From contig NC_066586.1 in assembly GCF_905475345.1 (NCBI RefSeq), forward strand, positions 8,592,400-8,656,399: a stretch of 64,000 nt of DNA, given 5' to 3'. The notes beneath the pieces are model-generated. The model was not told the DNA's origin, did not search any database, and worked only from the letters and a program-made list of their open reading frames with translations. Below are positions 35,553 to 45,801 of the stretch, one piece after another. Both the position numbers and the translations under genes were made by a program. Positions within the stretch are counted from its first letter, which is position 1, and each line of letters starts with the position of its first letter. The stretch comes from Vespula vulgaris (taxonomy: Eukaryota > Arthropoda > Insecta > Hymenoptera > Vespidae).

Positions 35553-38241
35553 TTCTTTGTGAAAATTATCATGAACACGCGAATACTACGCGTATATACT
35601 AATTAACATTCTCGCTAACATAAGAGCTATACATGCATCGTATAATTGTTTTAATTACTTTTTTTTGTTCCTTTAGAACGCCATTCTGGATCGCACTAAA
35701 GTGCAATTACGCGTATTTGAGATCACGAGCTGGAAATAACATATCTTGGTGCAAGCTTCCACAACAGAAACTCGCCCAAAATCCGTTTAAGGTACCAACA
35801 CAAACAGACCTTCACACTATTGATTGAAAGGCTTTGTTCGTTTTAGTTTCAAAGACTTCAGAACACTTCATCGTTATCACGTTCTGCTTTTCTAATTCTA
35901 TCGGAAAACTCGTTTTTAAATTTTTATTATGTTCGCATTGACAGATTTTGCTTCGTTGTTTTTTTCTATAAATAAATACAAATTACGATTAAAACTAACG
36001 TAAGAGTAAACTCATGTCCTCAAAGAAAATTCATTGCAAATAGATACATTCAACGAAAAAAAAAAAGATAATTCTAATAACGATCAGAGCAACGACGATT
36101 AAATTATTATTACGTCTATTAATCTACGATTTAATTGGCATATTCCTTTGGAAACACATTACACTTAATTCAATCTTATAGTATAGACTTATCGATAAAT
36201 GTATCTCTGGCGAATTGACACTTCTCATCGTCAGTGTCTTCCTTACAAACTAGGGACTAGAGTGCACTCTTCCTGTCTTCCACTGAGGGAAGAAAATGCG
36301 TAAACAAAAAAGTCGATAAAATAACTGAAACTTACATGACTAATTTAAGTACTGATATCTTATATACCTATTAAACTTACATTTGGAATCGTTACACTTA
36401 TCGAACCTTCTTACATCTTCACAAATCTCATAGATGGTATTCCTTTTGAACATTCTATTTAATTTAATTTTTTTTTAAGTTCAGCTCTTTTCCGAAACTC
36501 TAACAATTCTTACCAATTGTAGTAACGTTTAATGTAAACGGATTATAACGAGATAACGGAAGCTTATGCTCTTATATCTTAATGTTTAAACTTTTAAAAT
36601 ACTTACGCACATTATCTTTAAGAGTTATTCGCGTGTTTAAGTATTTATTATATAATTTATATATATATATATATATTTGTTCGTATTGCTAATGTATTGC
36701 AGTATTATATCCTTATCACTGCAAATTTGTTCACATAAAAGTTTTTTTTCACGCGTAAACTTGCGATGCACCATTGAATTGTCGATACCTTTGCGATTAT
36801 TACGATTCTATGCTTTCCATTTTTAACTCACGAATACTATAATTATATATGCGTCATGTCCAGATCCAATGTTAAAATTCAAGTTAGATACGTTTCTCAC
36901 GATTGGCGTATTTAATGGCAATTAAAGTCTTCATTAGCTCTCGTTATCTTGTTAGTCACATTCTTCTTTCTAATGAACACGACGAATGAAAAAATAATTT
37001 TTAAAAATCATCTAGGATGATTTCAGCTAAGACTTACGATACTAATATCTTTCGTTTCATTTTAAAAACGAGTAAAAAGAATTTTTGGTAATCGTAGTTA
37101 TTCGTAGGAACTGAATTGTTTTTATGCGAAATTATTCTAGCTCTTTTTATCTTTCATTGACATATTATTTTATGCAACGATGTAAGTTTTAAATATTATC
37201 TTAAATCGAAAATATTTTCTGATAAACTTCTTCCTGTACCCATGAGAATCGTAATCAAATTAGATTTTCGTTCTTCTCTACATCTCTACATCTCTTTTCG
37301 TTCGATCTCTACATGCAACAAATTTGATGAATGATCATCAATTTTTGCAATCTACTAAATGTAAGCAAGTAGTGACCAGATAACAATCATTTTTTTATAC
37401 TAATTGTAAGCTAGAATAAGTTACGCGAACGATCACAAATATTATATAACGAGCCTTACATCTTTTTACTCGATAAATATTCCACTCTGATCGTTATCTC
37501 GATGTAACGATGTATAAAACATAATGATAACATAATAAAAAAATATGCATTAAAGAATTATATATGTATATGTACATCTAAATGGAAATATTCTATTCAG
37601 ATTATTTGACAAGATAATGACTAGCACGCTTTACATTTTTGTCTTTTAATAAACATATTGAAATAATCTCAATAGATAATTAAGTTTAAATTATAAATGC
37701 TGCTTTTGAATTTATTTATAGTTTGGGATAATTAGAACTTGCATTTGTTTCTGCAATTATGTAATTTTTGCTAGAATTTTATTCTCTGTATCACTGCTTG
37801 CGTATCGTTGATAGAATTTTGTTTCTAATTAGAAAAAGAACTATCATCGTTATTAACAACAATTAGAAACTTTCATCAAATCTTTTATAATTCTTTTAAT
37901 ATCATTCAGTCTTTGAAACATGGAGCGATTATCAAAGCCTTCCACCGCAAGTGTTCTACGACTTAGCAAGCTAAGCTGAACAAAACAGCAGTATTGTCGT
38001 CTCTTAAATTAATTTTTTTCATACTTATTAGTTCATTATGTACTACGTTGTGCGTGTAAATAGATGCAAGGCGTTTCGTGAGCTAATACAGAAATAATGA
38101 ATTTAAAGGAACGGACAATACATATTCGGATTTTCTTTTTCGAAACACAAAAAGAATGTTTTAACGTTTACGGTTGCTTGAAAGATGTGTTACTTTGCTT
38201 GTCATTATATTCTTTCCTGTTATTTCGTAGTCGTGTCGTTA
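32641..38241. other. Long non-coding region
   Basis: Apart from one candidate exon near 35.7 kb and a CT tract at about 35511-35556, this is AT-rich sequence without supportable genes. A (GTC)n run sits near 34600-34618. Short open frames here have no motif or splice support. Its right end contains the 3' UTR of the stoned transcript. Confidence 0.45.
35677..35791 (+). other. Candidate orphan exon
   Basis: A good acceptor (TTTTTTTGTTCCTTTAG) and a donor-like TTTAAG|GTACC bound 115 nt. One frame is open across it and includes TPFWIALKCNYAYLRS and WCKLPQQKLAQNPFK; it would need phase 1 or 2 input and ends in phase 0. No domain is recognised and no partner exon was found, so a non-coding RNA exon or chance are both possible. 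Confidence 0.25.
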
Positions 38242-38247
38242 TTTATT
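38242..38247 (-). promoter_or_regulatory. Candidate stoned polyadenylation signal
   Basis: AATAAA on the - strand lies about 320 nt beyond the stonin B stop codon. It is the first clear hexamer I noticed downstream. Confidence 0.35.
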
Positions 38248-38564
38248 GGATATTTTCATTAGAACTGATATTATATTATTTCCCGTGCGAATCCCGAGGT
38301 ATAATATTTAACTTACGAAACAGCCTGTACCGATTTACACGTCCTTCTCTTTTCTTATACAGGCAAATTTGCAATAAGTACAATAGCGAAGTCAGTATTC
38401 GACTTAACACGAGCGACTAGAGTCACCGAGTAACGCTTCGTCGATCAGTTATAGAATACTTCTTCAATTATTTCATAGACATACGATATCGTTAATACAA
38501 TACTATCATACACTCGAGAAGAACGATCACCTCGTGCGACCTCGAAGAATTCACACCTAGAAAC

Positions 38565-41500
38565 TTACTCCGAAGAGTCGGAATCAGATTCAGCCGGTGT
38601 ATCCGAAACTTCACCGTGAGTTTCTGGCGTTGTTTCAGGAATTTTCTTTGTTAGCGTAGCTGTCACGTACGCTCCTGGTCCCTCGCCTTGTGTGTGCTCG
38701 ATACCAACTCTAAAGAAAGGATAGAAAAATTTATTACATTTCGAACTATCTATAGTTCGTTTTTTTTTTTTGTGAAAGCGATCATCGTTTATGACTTCAA
38801 TCTTTCTTCGAAAAAAAAAAAAAGACAGCGAGAGAGAGAAAAAATCGTCTTACCTATACTCGTGCCGCGATAAATTACGAACGTATTTTTCTGGGGGAGC
38901 ATCACTGTCGCTATTTTGAAGACTGACGCTCCTCGCTGTAGTGTGCGAAACTTGAGTAGCTGGCATAGTGAATTCGACGTAACAGTACTCGGCAAGATTT
39001 TCCGGGATTTGGTCGTAAGAAGTTAGAGCCATGCGACAAACCAATTGGTGCGTTGTGTATGCACCTTAATGAATATAAAAAGAATAATTATGACGACGAA
39101 AAAATTAATTATGGAATTTTGTTAATCATCGTTACTTTACCTTGTCCTTCTTTAGGCAATCTAGGCATTCTCCATACAATAGCACGGTGTTGATGCTCGT
39201 ATTTGGCTTGTCCAGATGTAACTTCCATCAGCTGAGGTTCTAACGTATCTACAGCTCCCAAAAATCTTTCGATCCCTTTGATCTTACCGGTTCTTCTATG
39301 CGCTGATTTTACCGAACCATATCTAAAGTGTTTCTCTACCCTAAACAGATAGATCCAACACTCTGGAATCGGGAAACGCACCATTACGTCCTCGCAAGGA
39401 ATTTGCCCGAGTTTTCTAGAGGCAAATCCTGGTACCAATATGTCTGCTCTTAATTCCACCTAATGATCGGTATGTTTATTAGTTTCCTTTTTGAAAAAAG
39501 AGCAAACGACATTTTAAGTAATATTTTAAATTGATGAATTAATTAATTATTATTCACATAAACGATTTTAAAGCCTAGCGTGCATTAATTTGCAACAACG
39601 CATCAATTTACTTTACCTTGTTACCAGTAACGCACATTACAGCTTTCAATTGAAGCGGTAATTCTCTGTTTTTAGGCGGTCTTACTCGAAATCTCATTAA
39701 TTCGATATAACATGCATCAGGAGGCTTGAACCTTTAAATATTGATTAGTATAAAGTTAAATAGTAGTCATATTAAATATGCGTAAAATGTATGAAAAATC
39801 TATAGATTTATTAATTTTAGTTAATTGCAAGTAACGATAAGAATATAGCAAATACATTAAAACCGTATGTACTTTATGATTCTTGACTTCTCATATTCGT
39901 CTTGTTGGACACAAGCATGAAATTCGACATTTTCTAAGCGGATCCATTCTTCAGTCACAACAGGAATAATATCATGCCTTCCGACTACTTCTTTACCCTG
40001 ACGCCACATGTCGTTTATTCCCAACTCAACATCGGGCATACCTAATCATTGTTGCAGGTCAGACAGATGATATACATATAAGGCTAAAAGGAGAAAATTA
40101 AAATTACCGGACAAGAAACCCAAGAAGAAAAGACGAACACGAGCTATTTGTTTATCTACGTGACCCTCGGCACTTTGCTCGACGTATATTTCATCAACTA
40201 CTGTTATTTGAACTTCTTCCATCTTATAACTAAGTGCTCTATCTCTGTGAGCCGATAGCCTGAAAAGAGCCTCTTCAATGGCGCAAGAAAATGTTTTCAT
40301 GTCTTCGTAATTTTGCGATCCGAGTTTAAACAATTGAGATATCTGAAGATTATAATCAATAACTAGTTATAGTTATTACTTTTTAGCACGATAAGATCAT
40401 CAAATGTCATCAAATGATGATTTATTTACCTGAGCTGCGTGTTCGACGGGAAGACCTAACTTCTTCAAATCGCTACCAAACTCTTTAACACCCTGATAAT
40501 CTCCTTGAATTGCATATGCAGCGAACTGACTAAGTTTATTTGTCAGTCGTTCGGCTTTAGTAACCTGTCCAGGTCGTACTCCAGGTCGTTCCTTGTAAAA
40601 AATATATTGCAACTTCACCGTGAATATTTTTCCAAATTGGTCGAATTGTTGAGCTCCGATATCCGAAACAGAATAACAAGCCAAAAGAGGTAGCTCTTGG
40701 AACGGATCTTTATCGTCTTTGCCATTAAACAACTGAAGAACTGGATTATCACCCTGATAAACTAGTTTCACGAATATCTTTTTCCAGAACCGTTGTCCAG
40801 TGATCTTCTTTTTGTTCGGTTGACGTAACTGCATTTCCCAGCCGTCACCAGTGTACGTAACTCGTGGAAAATCTTCCAAAGGTTGACTCACGTCTTCGTC
40901 AAACAGCGGAGTCGGTGGTGTTTCCTAACAAAATAATTTATTGAACATTATAAATGTCTTTTAGAAATTTTTAATATAAGAATTATAGTTTAATATAAGC
41001 GTCATAAAATCAATAGCTAAAGCTTGCCTGGGAATCTGTTCTTGTTATTTCAGGTTGAGCTGTCTCTGTGGGAACTACAGCTTCTTGGGCAAATCCACCT
41101 GTTTTATCAAAGGGATTAAACCGTGATGACGAATCAGCGTACGCGGCATTTTGTGGACTCTTTGGTGGCGGCGCTAAAGCTGGTACTGGTCCAACTTCAG
41201 GCTGAGTAAGTTGATCTCCTTCTTTTGGTCTAAAAATAAAGATCAAATAATAAGTCAAATTAGAAAATATCAAATCGAAAACCAGATAATTGCATCAAAT
41301 GTTAACTTACTTTATGAAAACACTGAAATCAGGACCTTCGTCCGAGTCGCCAGAATCTGCTCGTTTCACTTTAGTTTCCGGTTGTGGTGGTGCTGTCATG
41401 CTTAAGAAAGAATCAAAACCATCGTTTTCTTCAAATCCAGTAACTCCAGTATCTCCACCACCTGACGAGTCTCCCCATACTAGATCAATATATCGTAATT

Positions 41501-42949
41501 TTTGATTATTTATATTTTAACGTTATTAACTGTGATTAAATGTAATTAAATCGTACCGTCACTGGACGTATCCATCGCTGTAGGTCCAGTATTACCAAAG
41601 GCATCCAAGAATGGATCTGCATTCGTTTCTGGCTCAGCTGCTTTATCGAACTTCGATGCAAAAGCATCAAATGCATCACCGGTACTTTCGATGGCTTTAG
41701 TCGTAGCAGCGAAATTATCCAATTGCGTATCAGTTCCGGGATATTCTGCAGCTGGTATCGGACTAGTTGAGATCAATCCACCCACTTCCTTAGTAGGTTC
41801 ATCAAAATCACCTAGGAGATCGGAAGAGAAAACGTTTTGTTGGGTATCTGTCATTGAAAATATAGGTTGGCTGGTCTGTTGCGTTGTTGATGTGGCTGAT
41901 GTTTCCGTCACCCCATATTGTGTCGTGCTTGTGCTGTCAGATATGGAGAAGAAGGGAGACTCGACTGTCGTGGAAATTTGTTCGGTCGTTGCTGTGGAAA
42001 ATAATTCGGCAGTCGTTACTGAGGTTAGTTGGTCTGTAGGGACCGATGTTTCCGTTGAAAAATCTAGATCAACGGCTGCCTGTTTTTCTGTTTCTTCGAT
42101 AGGGAAAGCCATCGCGGAGGACACCGATCCTCTCTTTTCTACGTTGACTGAAGCAGCTTCTGGATAATAAGAACTGAAAGCACCTTCCGCCGGAGCAGTC
42201 GATTCAATTTCCTGATCAGTTATGCTAACGAATGGATTCTCTTTAGCAGCACTCGTCACTGCTACGTCAGTAATCAAGTCCGTAGTATCTACTGAAAAGT
42301 TTGCTGTGGCCGTTGTGTCTGTGTTTGGAGCGTCGAATAAATCTAAAATGTCTTGACTACTTTTTGGCGCTTCTGCGGCTTCATTATCATAAGGTATTAA
42401 ATCCGGTACATTTCCATCAACATCTAGGAAATCGGCAAAACTATGTTCCGGTGTTGGTGAAGGTGAATGCATCAAAGTTGGACTTGGAGTTCTTGTAGCT
42501 TGCAGTCGATCCAAAAGATGATTAGAAGTAGCGTCCATTGCTCCTGTAACCGATAAGATAAGATCTTTTGTGTTTTTCGGTGGTGCAGGTGGTTGTGGCC
42601 TGGGCGGTGGAGGTCTCGATGGTGGTGGTTTCCCATTCTTAGCTTGTATAGGTGCTGCCTGTGTAGGTTCACTAATCTTTTCTTCTTCTTCTTCTTTTGT
42701 GCTCTCTGATAGATTAAATATATTTTCTTCGCAAAAGGACGCGAAAGGATTCGTTGATTCTACATTCACCGGAGCTTGATAAGATTGATCACTAGTGATA
42801 TTTAAAAATGGATTTTCTCCGTGTTCCGAAGTTGTCGTGTCTGTGAAGGATTCCAAGAAAGGATTCAATTCTTGTTGACCGGCAACCGAGTTATCCGGCT
42901 CGGACGTGTAGTCGTCCATTAGGAAAGGATTTCCACCTTTGGAATCCAT
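38565..42949 (-). CDS. stnB: Stonin B (second cistron of stoned)
   Basis: An endocytic adaptor for synaptic vesicle recycling; in Drosophila it binds synaptotagmin and endocytic proteins. Ten exons in transcript order: 41557-42949, 41311-41479, 41028-41229, 40430-40924, 40108-40342, 39873-40041, 39617-39731, 39141-39459, 38854-39064, 38565-38709, totalling 3453 nt and 1150 aa with consistent phases. The start is MDSKGGNPFLMDD at 42949, the first ATG after the stonin A stop, with A at -3 and G at +4. The N-terminal half holds NPF motifs for EH-domain partners (GGNPFL, ELNPFL, GENPFL, STNPFA, KENPFV) and a proline-rich stretch. A stonin homology domain follows at about residues 595-753 (RVTYTGDGWEMQLRQ, FWKKIFVKLVY). 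The mu-homology domain is at about 754-1100 (WRQGKEVVGRHDIIPV, KPPDACYIELMRFRV, WIYLFRVEKHFRYGSVK). The intron after 41028 uses a GC donor. Confidence 0.95.
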
Positions 42950-43053
42950 CTTGATTAAATTCGTAAAATAACAAGTGAAAATATTAATCAGGTTTAAACC
43001 GATCAATTAGCGTCCGAATGATCCGAAGGATTAGTAATATGTTGTTTTCAAGG
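42950..43053 (-). promoter_or_regulatory. stoned intercistronic spacer
   Basis: 104 nt separate the TAA of stonin A (43054-43056) from the ATG of stonin B. The spacer contains no ATG in any frame on the transcribed strand. The two cistrons are in different frames. No acceptor or donor pair that would separate the two ORFs into different mRNAs is obvious, which fits a dicistronic mRNA as described for Drosophila stoned. Confidence 0.8.
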
Positions 43054-45768
43054 TTATTGCATCAGTTCAGATTCAAGGATCTTCAGCTCTGTTTTTCCTG
43101 GTCCAATCGCAGCAAAGCTTGTATCAAATGGATCTATATCGTCTCCTAAAGCAATGTTTTTGGATTGAAGAGGCGTCAATACTTTTGCACCTAGATCTTG
43201 GTCGTTCGTGCATAGAAAATCTTTCGATTCTGGCACTTCGCCGGCTCTTGGATTAAAATCTTCTGCATCCGGTACTGACGGTGCAACAATTGAACTTAAA
43301 CTGATAGGATTCGGGCGTACTTGTTCGGTTATTTGCTCCAGTTCGCTTTCTAAAACTTTCAGTTCTGCCTTTCCAGGTAAAATATTGGTGGCGATGGAAG
43401 TGTCGAAAGGATCCACATAAGAAATTTCTTCTTCTTCAATAGTTTTCGTCTCAACTCGTGGCGTGAGAGGCTTTGCATCGACTTCTACTTCGGCATCGAG
43501 CAAACTTTCGCGTCTAGTGAATTCCTGTTTTTTTAAATTCGTTTCAATTATTTCTTTCAATGGATTGGATACCTGAGTAAATTCTAAATTGGTAGGCCTC
43601 AATGAAGTAGCGGTGAAATCGCTTTGTCTTCTGGTTGCTTCGCTCTGAGATCTGGAATCAATTTCGTGATCACTGACACTGTGAGATAACTTTGGTTCTT
43701 GTTCCAACAATTCCGACTCGATAAGCTTGAGTTCCGTTTTCCCAGGAGTAACTTTAGCTACAAAACTGGTGTCGAAGGGATCGACATCAACTGCCTCGTC
43801 TTCAGTTGGTAAAACCTCTTCGATTGATTTTTGCGTATAGTATGGTGTTAGAGGTTTCGAGCGTAACGATTTCTCTTCGTCTGTAGTTGCTAGAAGATCA
43901 GGTCGATTTGAAGGTGTCGGTAATTCGAAAGCAACGCTTTTTGTAATTGATAGTTCGATCACTTCTGGTCTCGAAGCTTTTCGTCCACGATTATTCGGTA
44001 TGTTATCAGCAATCTGTTCTTCTTCTTCTTCTGTTTCGAAGTTGACTTTAAATTCAGGCTTGACTGGAAAAACTGGTGGAGTTGGCCTTAGAGGAGGCTT
44101 CGCAATAGGAGTCGCCGGTGGTGTTTCTTTCCTAGGATCAAAATCGTCGTCGTCCTCGAGAATACTATCAGTTTTTGCCTGTTCACCGAGAAGTTCTCTT
44201 TCAAGAAATTTCAATTCTGTTTTACCTGGTGGTATTTCCTTGATCGCTGATGTGTCGAAAGGATCGACATATGTAAGTTCTTCGAGTGGTGCGATGGGTG
44301 GATCGATCAAATTCAAATCACTCGTCGAACTACTTAACAAATCCTTTTTAGTTACATTACTACTTTCCTCGGATTTGGGTAAGCCTGTCTCATAGTCCCT
44401 ATTTAAGCCAGCTGGATCAGTAAGCGATATAGAAACCGTAGACACCGGTAAATCCTCTAATTCTTTCTCAATGAACTTGAGTTCAGTCTTGCCAGGTAAT
44501 ATATTATCGGCGAAAGTAGTGTCAAAAGGATCCTCTTCGTCGACAAATATTGCTATTTCGAAGCTAGCCTCGATGATCTCGCTTTGGAAATCCTTAGCCT
44601 GTGGTTCCTTTTCACCAAATGGATCTTCGGCTTCCTCGAGGCGGATCGAATTGTCGACGGGTTCGTTTAAATCAAATTCAGCATCGTCCAAATCAGGAAT
44701 CTCCTCCAAAATCGTCTTTTCCTTAAGCAATTCAAATTCTGTGATGTCAATGGATTCTTTTGTTTCGGTTGCGATTATTTCAGTTTCTTGCGTGTTCACA
44801 GGAGTGACAGGTTTCGGTAATACCGGAGGTAATGTCGTTAGATCAACTGGTATATCCGGTAAATCGGAATCGTCGTCTAAAAGTGATTTCTCAACTTCTA
44901 TTGGCTCAGCAACACCTTCGGGAATAATTCCACTTTCGATCTCATCAAAATCGTCCAACAATAAATCCTGTTGTACGACTGATTTCTTTTTACTTTTAGG
45001 CGGTAATTTACATGTACTCACATGATCGATCCTACCGGAGAGAATTTCAACAGCATTACCAAGACTGACTAACTTGTTACCCTTCTTATCGACTGTTTTG
45101 AGTACTTTCTCAGCATTAGTAGTATCGAAAGGATCGTCGTCTAAATCTTCCTTTACAGGACTATCAGGTATATAGGCTAATTGAACGTCGATATTTTGAA
45201 GGACGTCGACGTAGGTCGTATCGAAGATATCCTCGTCTGCTGAATCCTCTTGTTCATCCTCGTCGTCTGGAACCTCGACAAAACCGTTTTCACTGACAAA
45301 CGGCTTTCCACTCGCTTTGCCAAGTTCACCTTCGACTGCACCAACCTCACCAGGCTCTTTTTCAACAAGATTTCCTTCCTCGTCGAAACCAATCCACTTC
45401 TTCGATGAAGATTTCTTATTTTTCTCTTCTTTGCCCTGTTCCTCTTCCTCTGCCTTCTTTTCGTCTAACGCTGGCTTCCGTTGGAAAAACGAGACCGACT
45501 TGATACGATCGAGATCACCTTGGGTCTTTTTTAACAACGAATCGACACCCGCTGTCAAAGCCTCAAACTTCCGCCACTCGTCGGAGCCAGCATTGCCGGC
45601 CGCAGCCGGTTCACCAGATTCCTCGGCTTTCTGCTCGGCCCGCTCCGCTCGCTCCGCACGTTCACGCCGGTAACGCTCGAGTTCTTCCGGATCGAACTCT
45701 TCCTCCTCGCCCTTCTTACTTTTCTTCGACTTTTTCTTCTTTTTTAATCCCTTGGCTAGCTTGTGCAT
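43054..45768 (-). CDS. stnA: Stonin A (first cistron of stoned)
   Basis: A presynaptic endocytic protein needed for synaptic vesicle recycling in flies. It is a single uninterrupted 904-codon exon. The start MHKLAKGLKKKKK matches the lysine-rich N-terminus typical of the family; an in-frame TAG lies two codons upstream, which fixes the start. The body is acidic and disordered. Six DPFDT(S/T) motifs (residues about 212, 413, 503, 663, 787, 878) are AP2-ear-type signals. Copies two to six are each followed by PGK(T/A)ELKxxExEL, so the protein is largely a repeat of this module, and it ends on the last one (LESELMQ). Apart from the initiator, the only methionine is residue 903. No globular domain is recognised. 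Confidence 0.95.
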   Translation of the reverse strand: MHKLAKGLKKKKKSKKSKKGEEEEFDPEELERYRRERAERAERAEQKAEESGEPAAAGNAGSDEWRKFEALTAGVDSLLKKTQGDLDRIKSVSFFQRKPALDEKKAEEEEQGKEEKNKKSSSKKWIGFDEEGNLVEKEPGEVGAVEGELGKASGKPFVSENGFVEVPDDEDEQEDSADEDIFDTTYVDVLQNIDVQLAYIPDSPVKEDLDDDPFDTTNAEKVLKTVDKKGNKLVSLGNAVEILSGRIDHVSTCKLPPKSKKKSVVQQDLLLDDFDEIESGIIPEGVAEPIEVEKSLLDDDSDLPDIPVDLTTLPPVLPKPVTPVNTQETEIIATETKESIDITEFELLKEKTILEEIPDLDDAEFDLNEPVDNSIRLEEAEDPFGEKEPQAKDFQSEIIEASFEIAIFVDEEDPFDTTFADNILPGKTELKFIEKELEDLPVSTVSISLTDPAGLNRDYETGLPKSEESSNVTKKDLLSSSTSDLNLIDPPIAPLEELTYVDPFDTSAIKEIPPGKTELKFLERELLGEQAKTDSILEDDDDFDPRKETPPATPIAKPPLRPTPPVFPVKPEFKVNFETEEEEEQIADNIPNNRGRKASRPEVIELSITKSVAFELPTPSNRPDLLATTDEEKSLRSKPLTPYYTQKSIEEVLPTEDEAVDVDPFDTSFVAKVTPGKTELKLIESELLEQEPKLSHSVSDHEIDSRSQSEATRRQSDFTATSLRPTNLEFTQVSNPLKEIIETNLKKQEFTRRESLLDAEVEVDAKPLTPRVETKTIEEEEISYVDPFDTSIATNILPGKAELKVLESELEQITEQVRPNPISLSSIVAPSVPDAEDFNPRAGEVPESKDFLCTNDQDLGAKVLTPLQSKNIALGDDIDPFDTSFAAIGPGKTELKILESELMQ

Positions 45769-45801
45769 TCTCTAAGACCTACCGTTTTGCGGGAGAGCCT
45801 T
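45769..45801 (-). promoter_or_regulatory. stoned 5' UTR end with splice acceptor
   Basis: The - strand reads TTCATTGCAG|AAGGCTC with the junction at 45801/45802, so the stonin A coding exon carries 33 nt of 5' leader and is spliced to one or more upstream non-coding exons. Confidence 0.65.

Noticed and set aside
38097..38420. 107-codon open frame just beyond stoned
   Set aside because: It lies on the + strand across the presumed 3' UTR, is AT-driven and hydrophobic, and has no motif or splice support.
41691..42779. Open frames opposite and within stonin B exon 1
   Set aside because: Antisense or off-frame shadows of the NPF/proline-rich coding exon.
42950..43006. N-terminal extension of stonin B beginning IGLNLINIFTCYF
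   Set aside because: It has no ATG (the frame opens at a TTG); the first ATG is at 42949 and matches the expected NPF-rich start.
44000..45673. Long + strand open frames opposite stonin A (131, 184 and 118 codons)
   Set aside because: They are antisense shadows of a long, compositionally biased coding exon; Ser-rich translation mirrors the acidic codons, and no start context or motif supports them.
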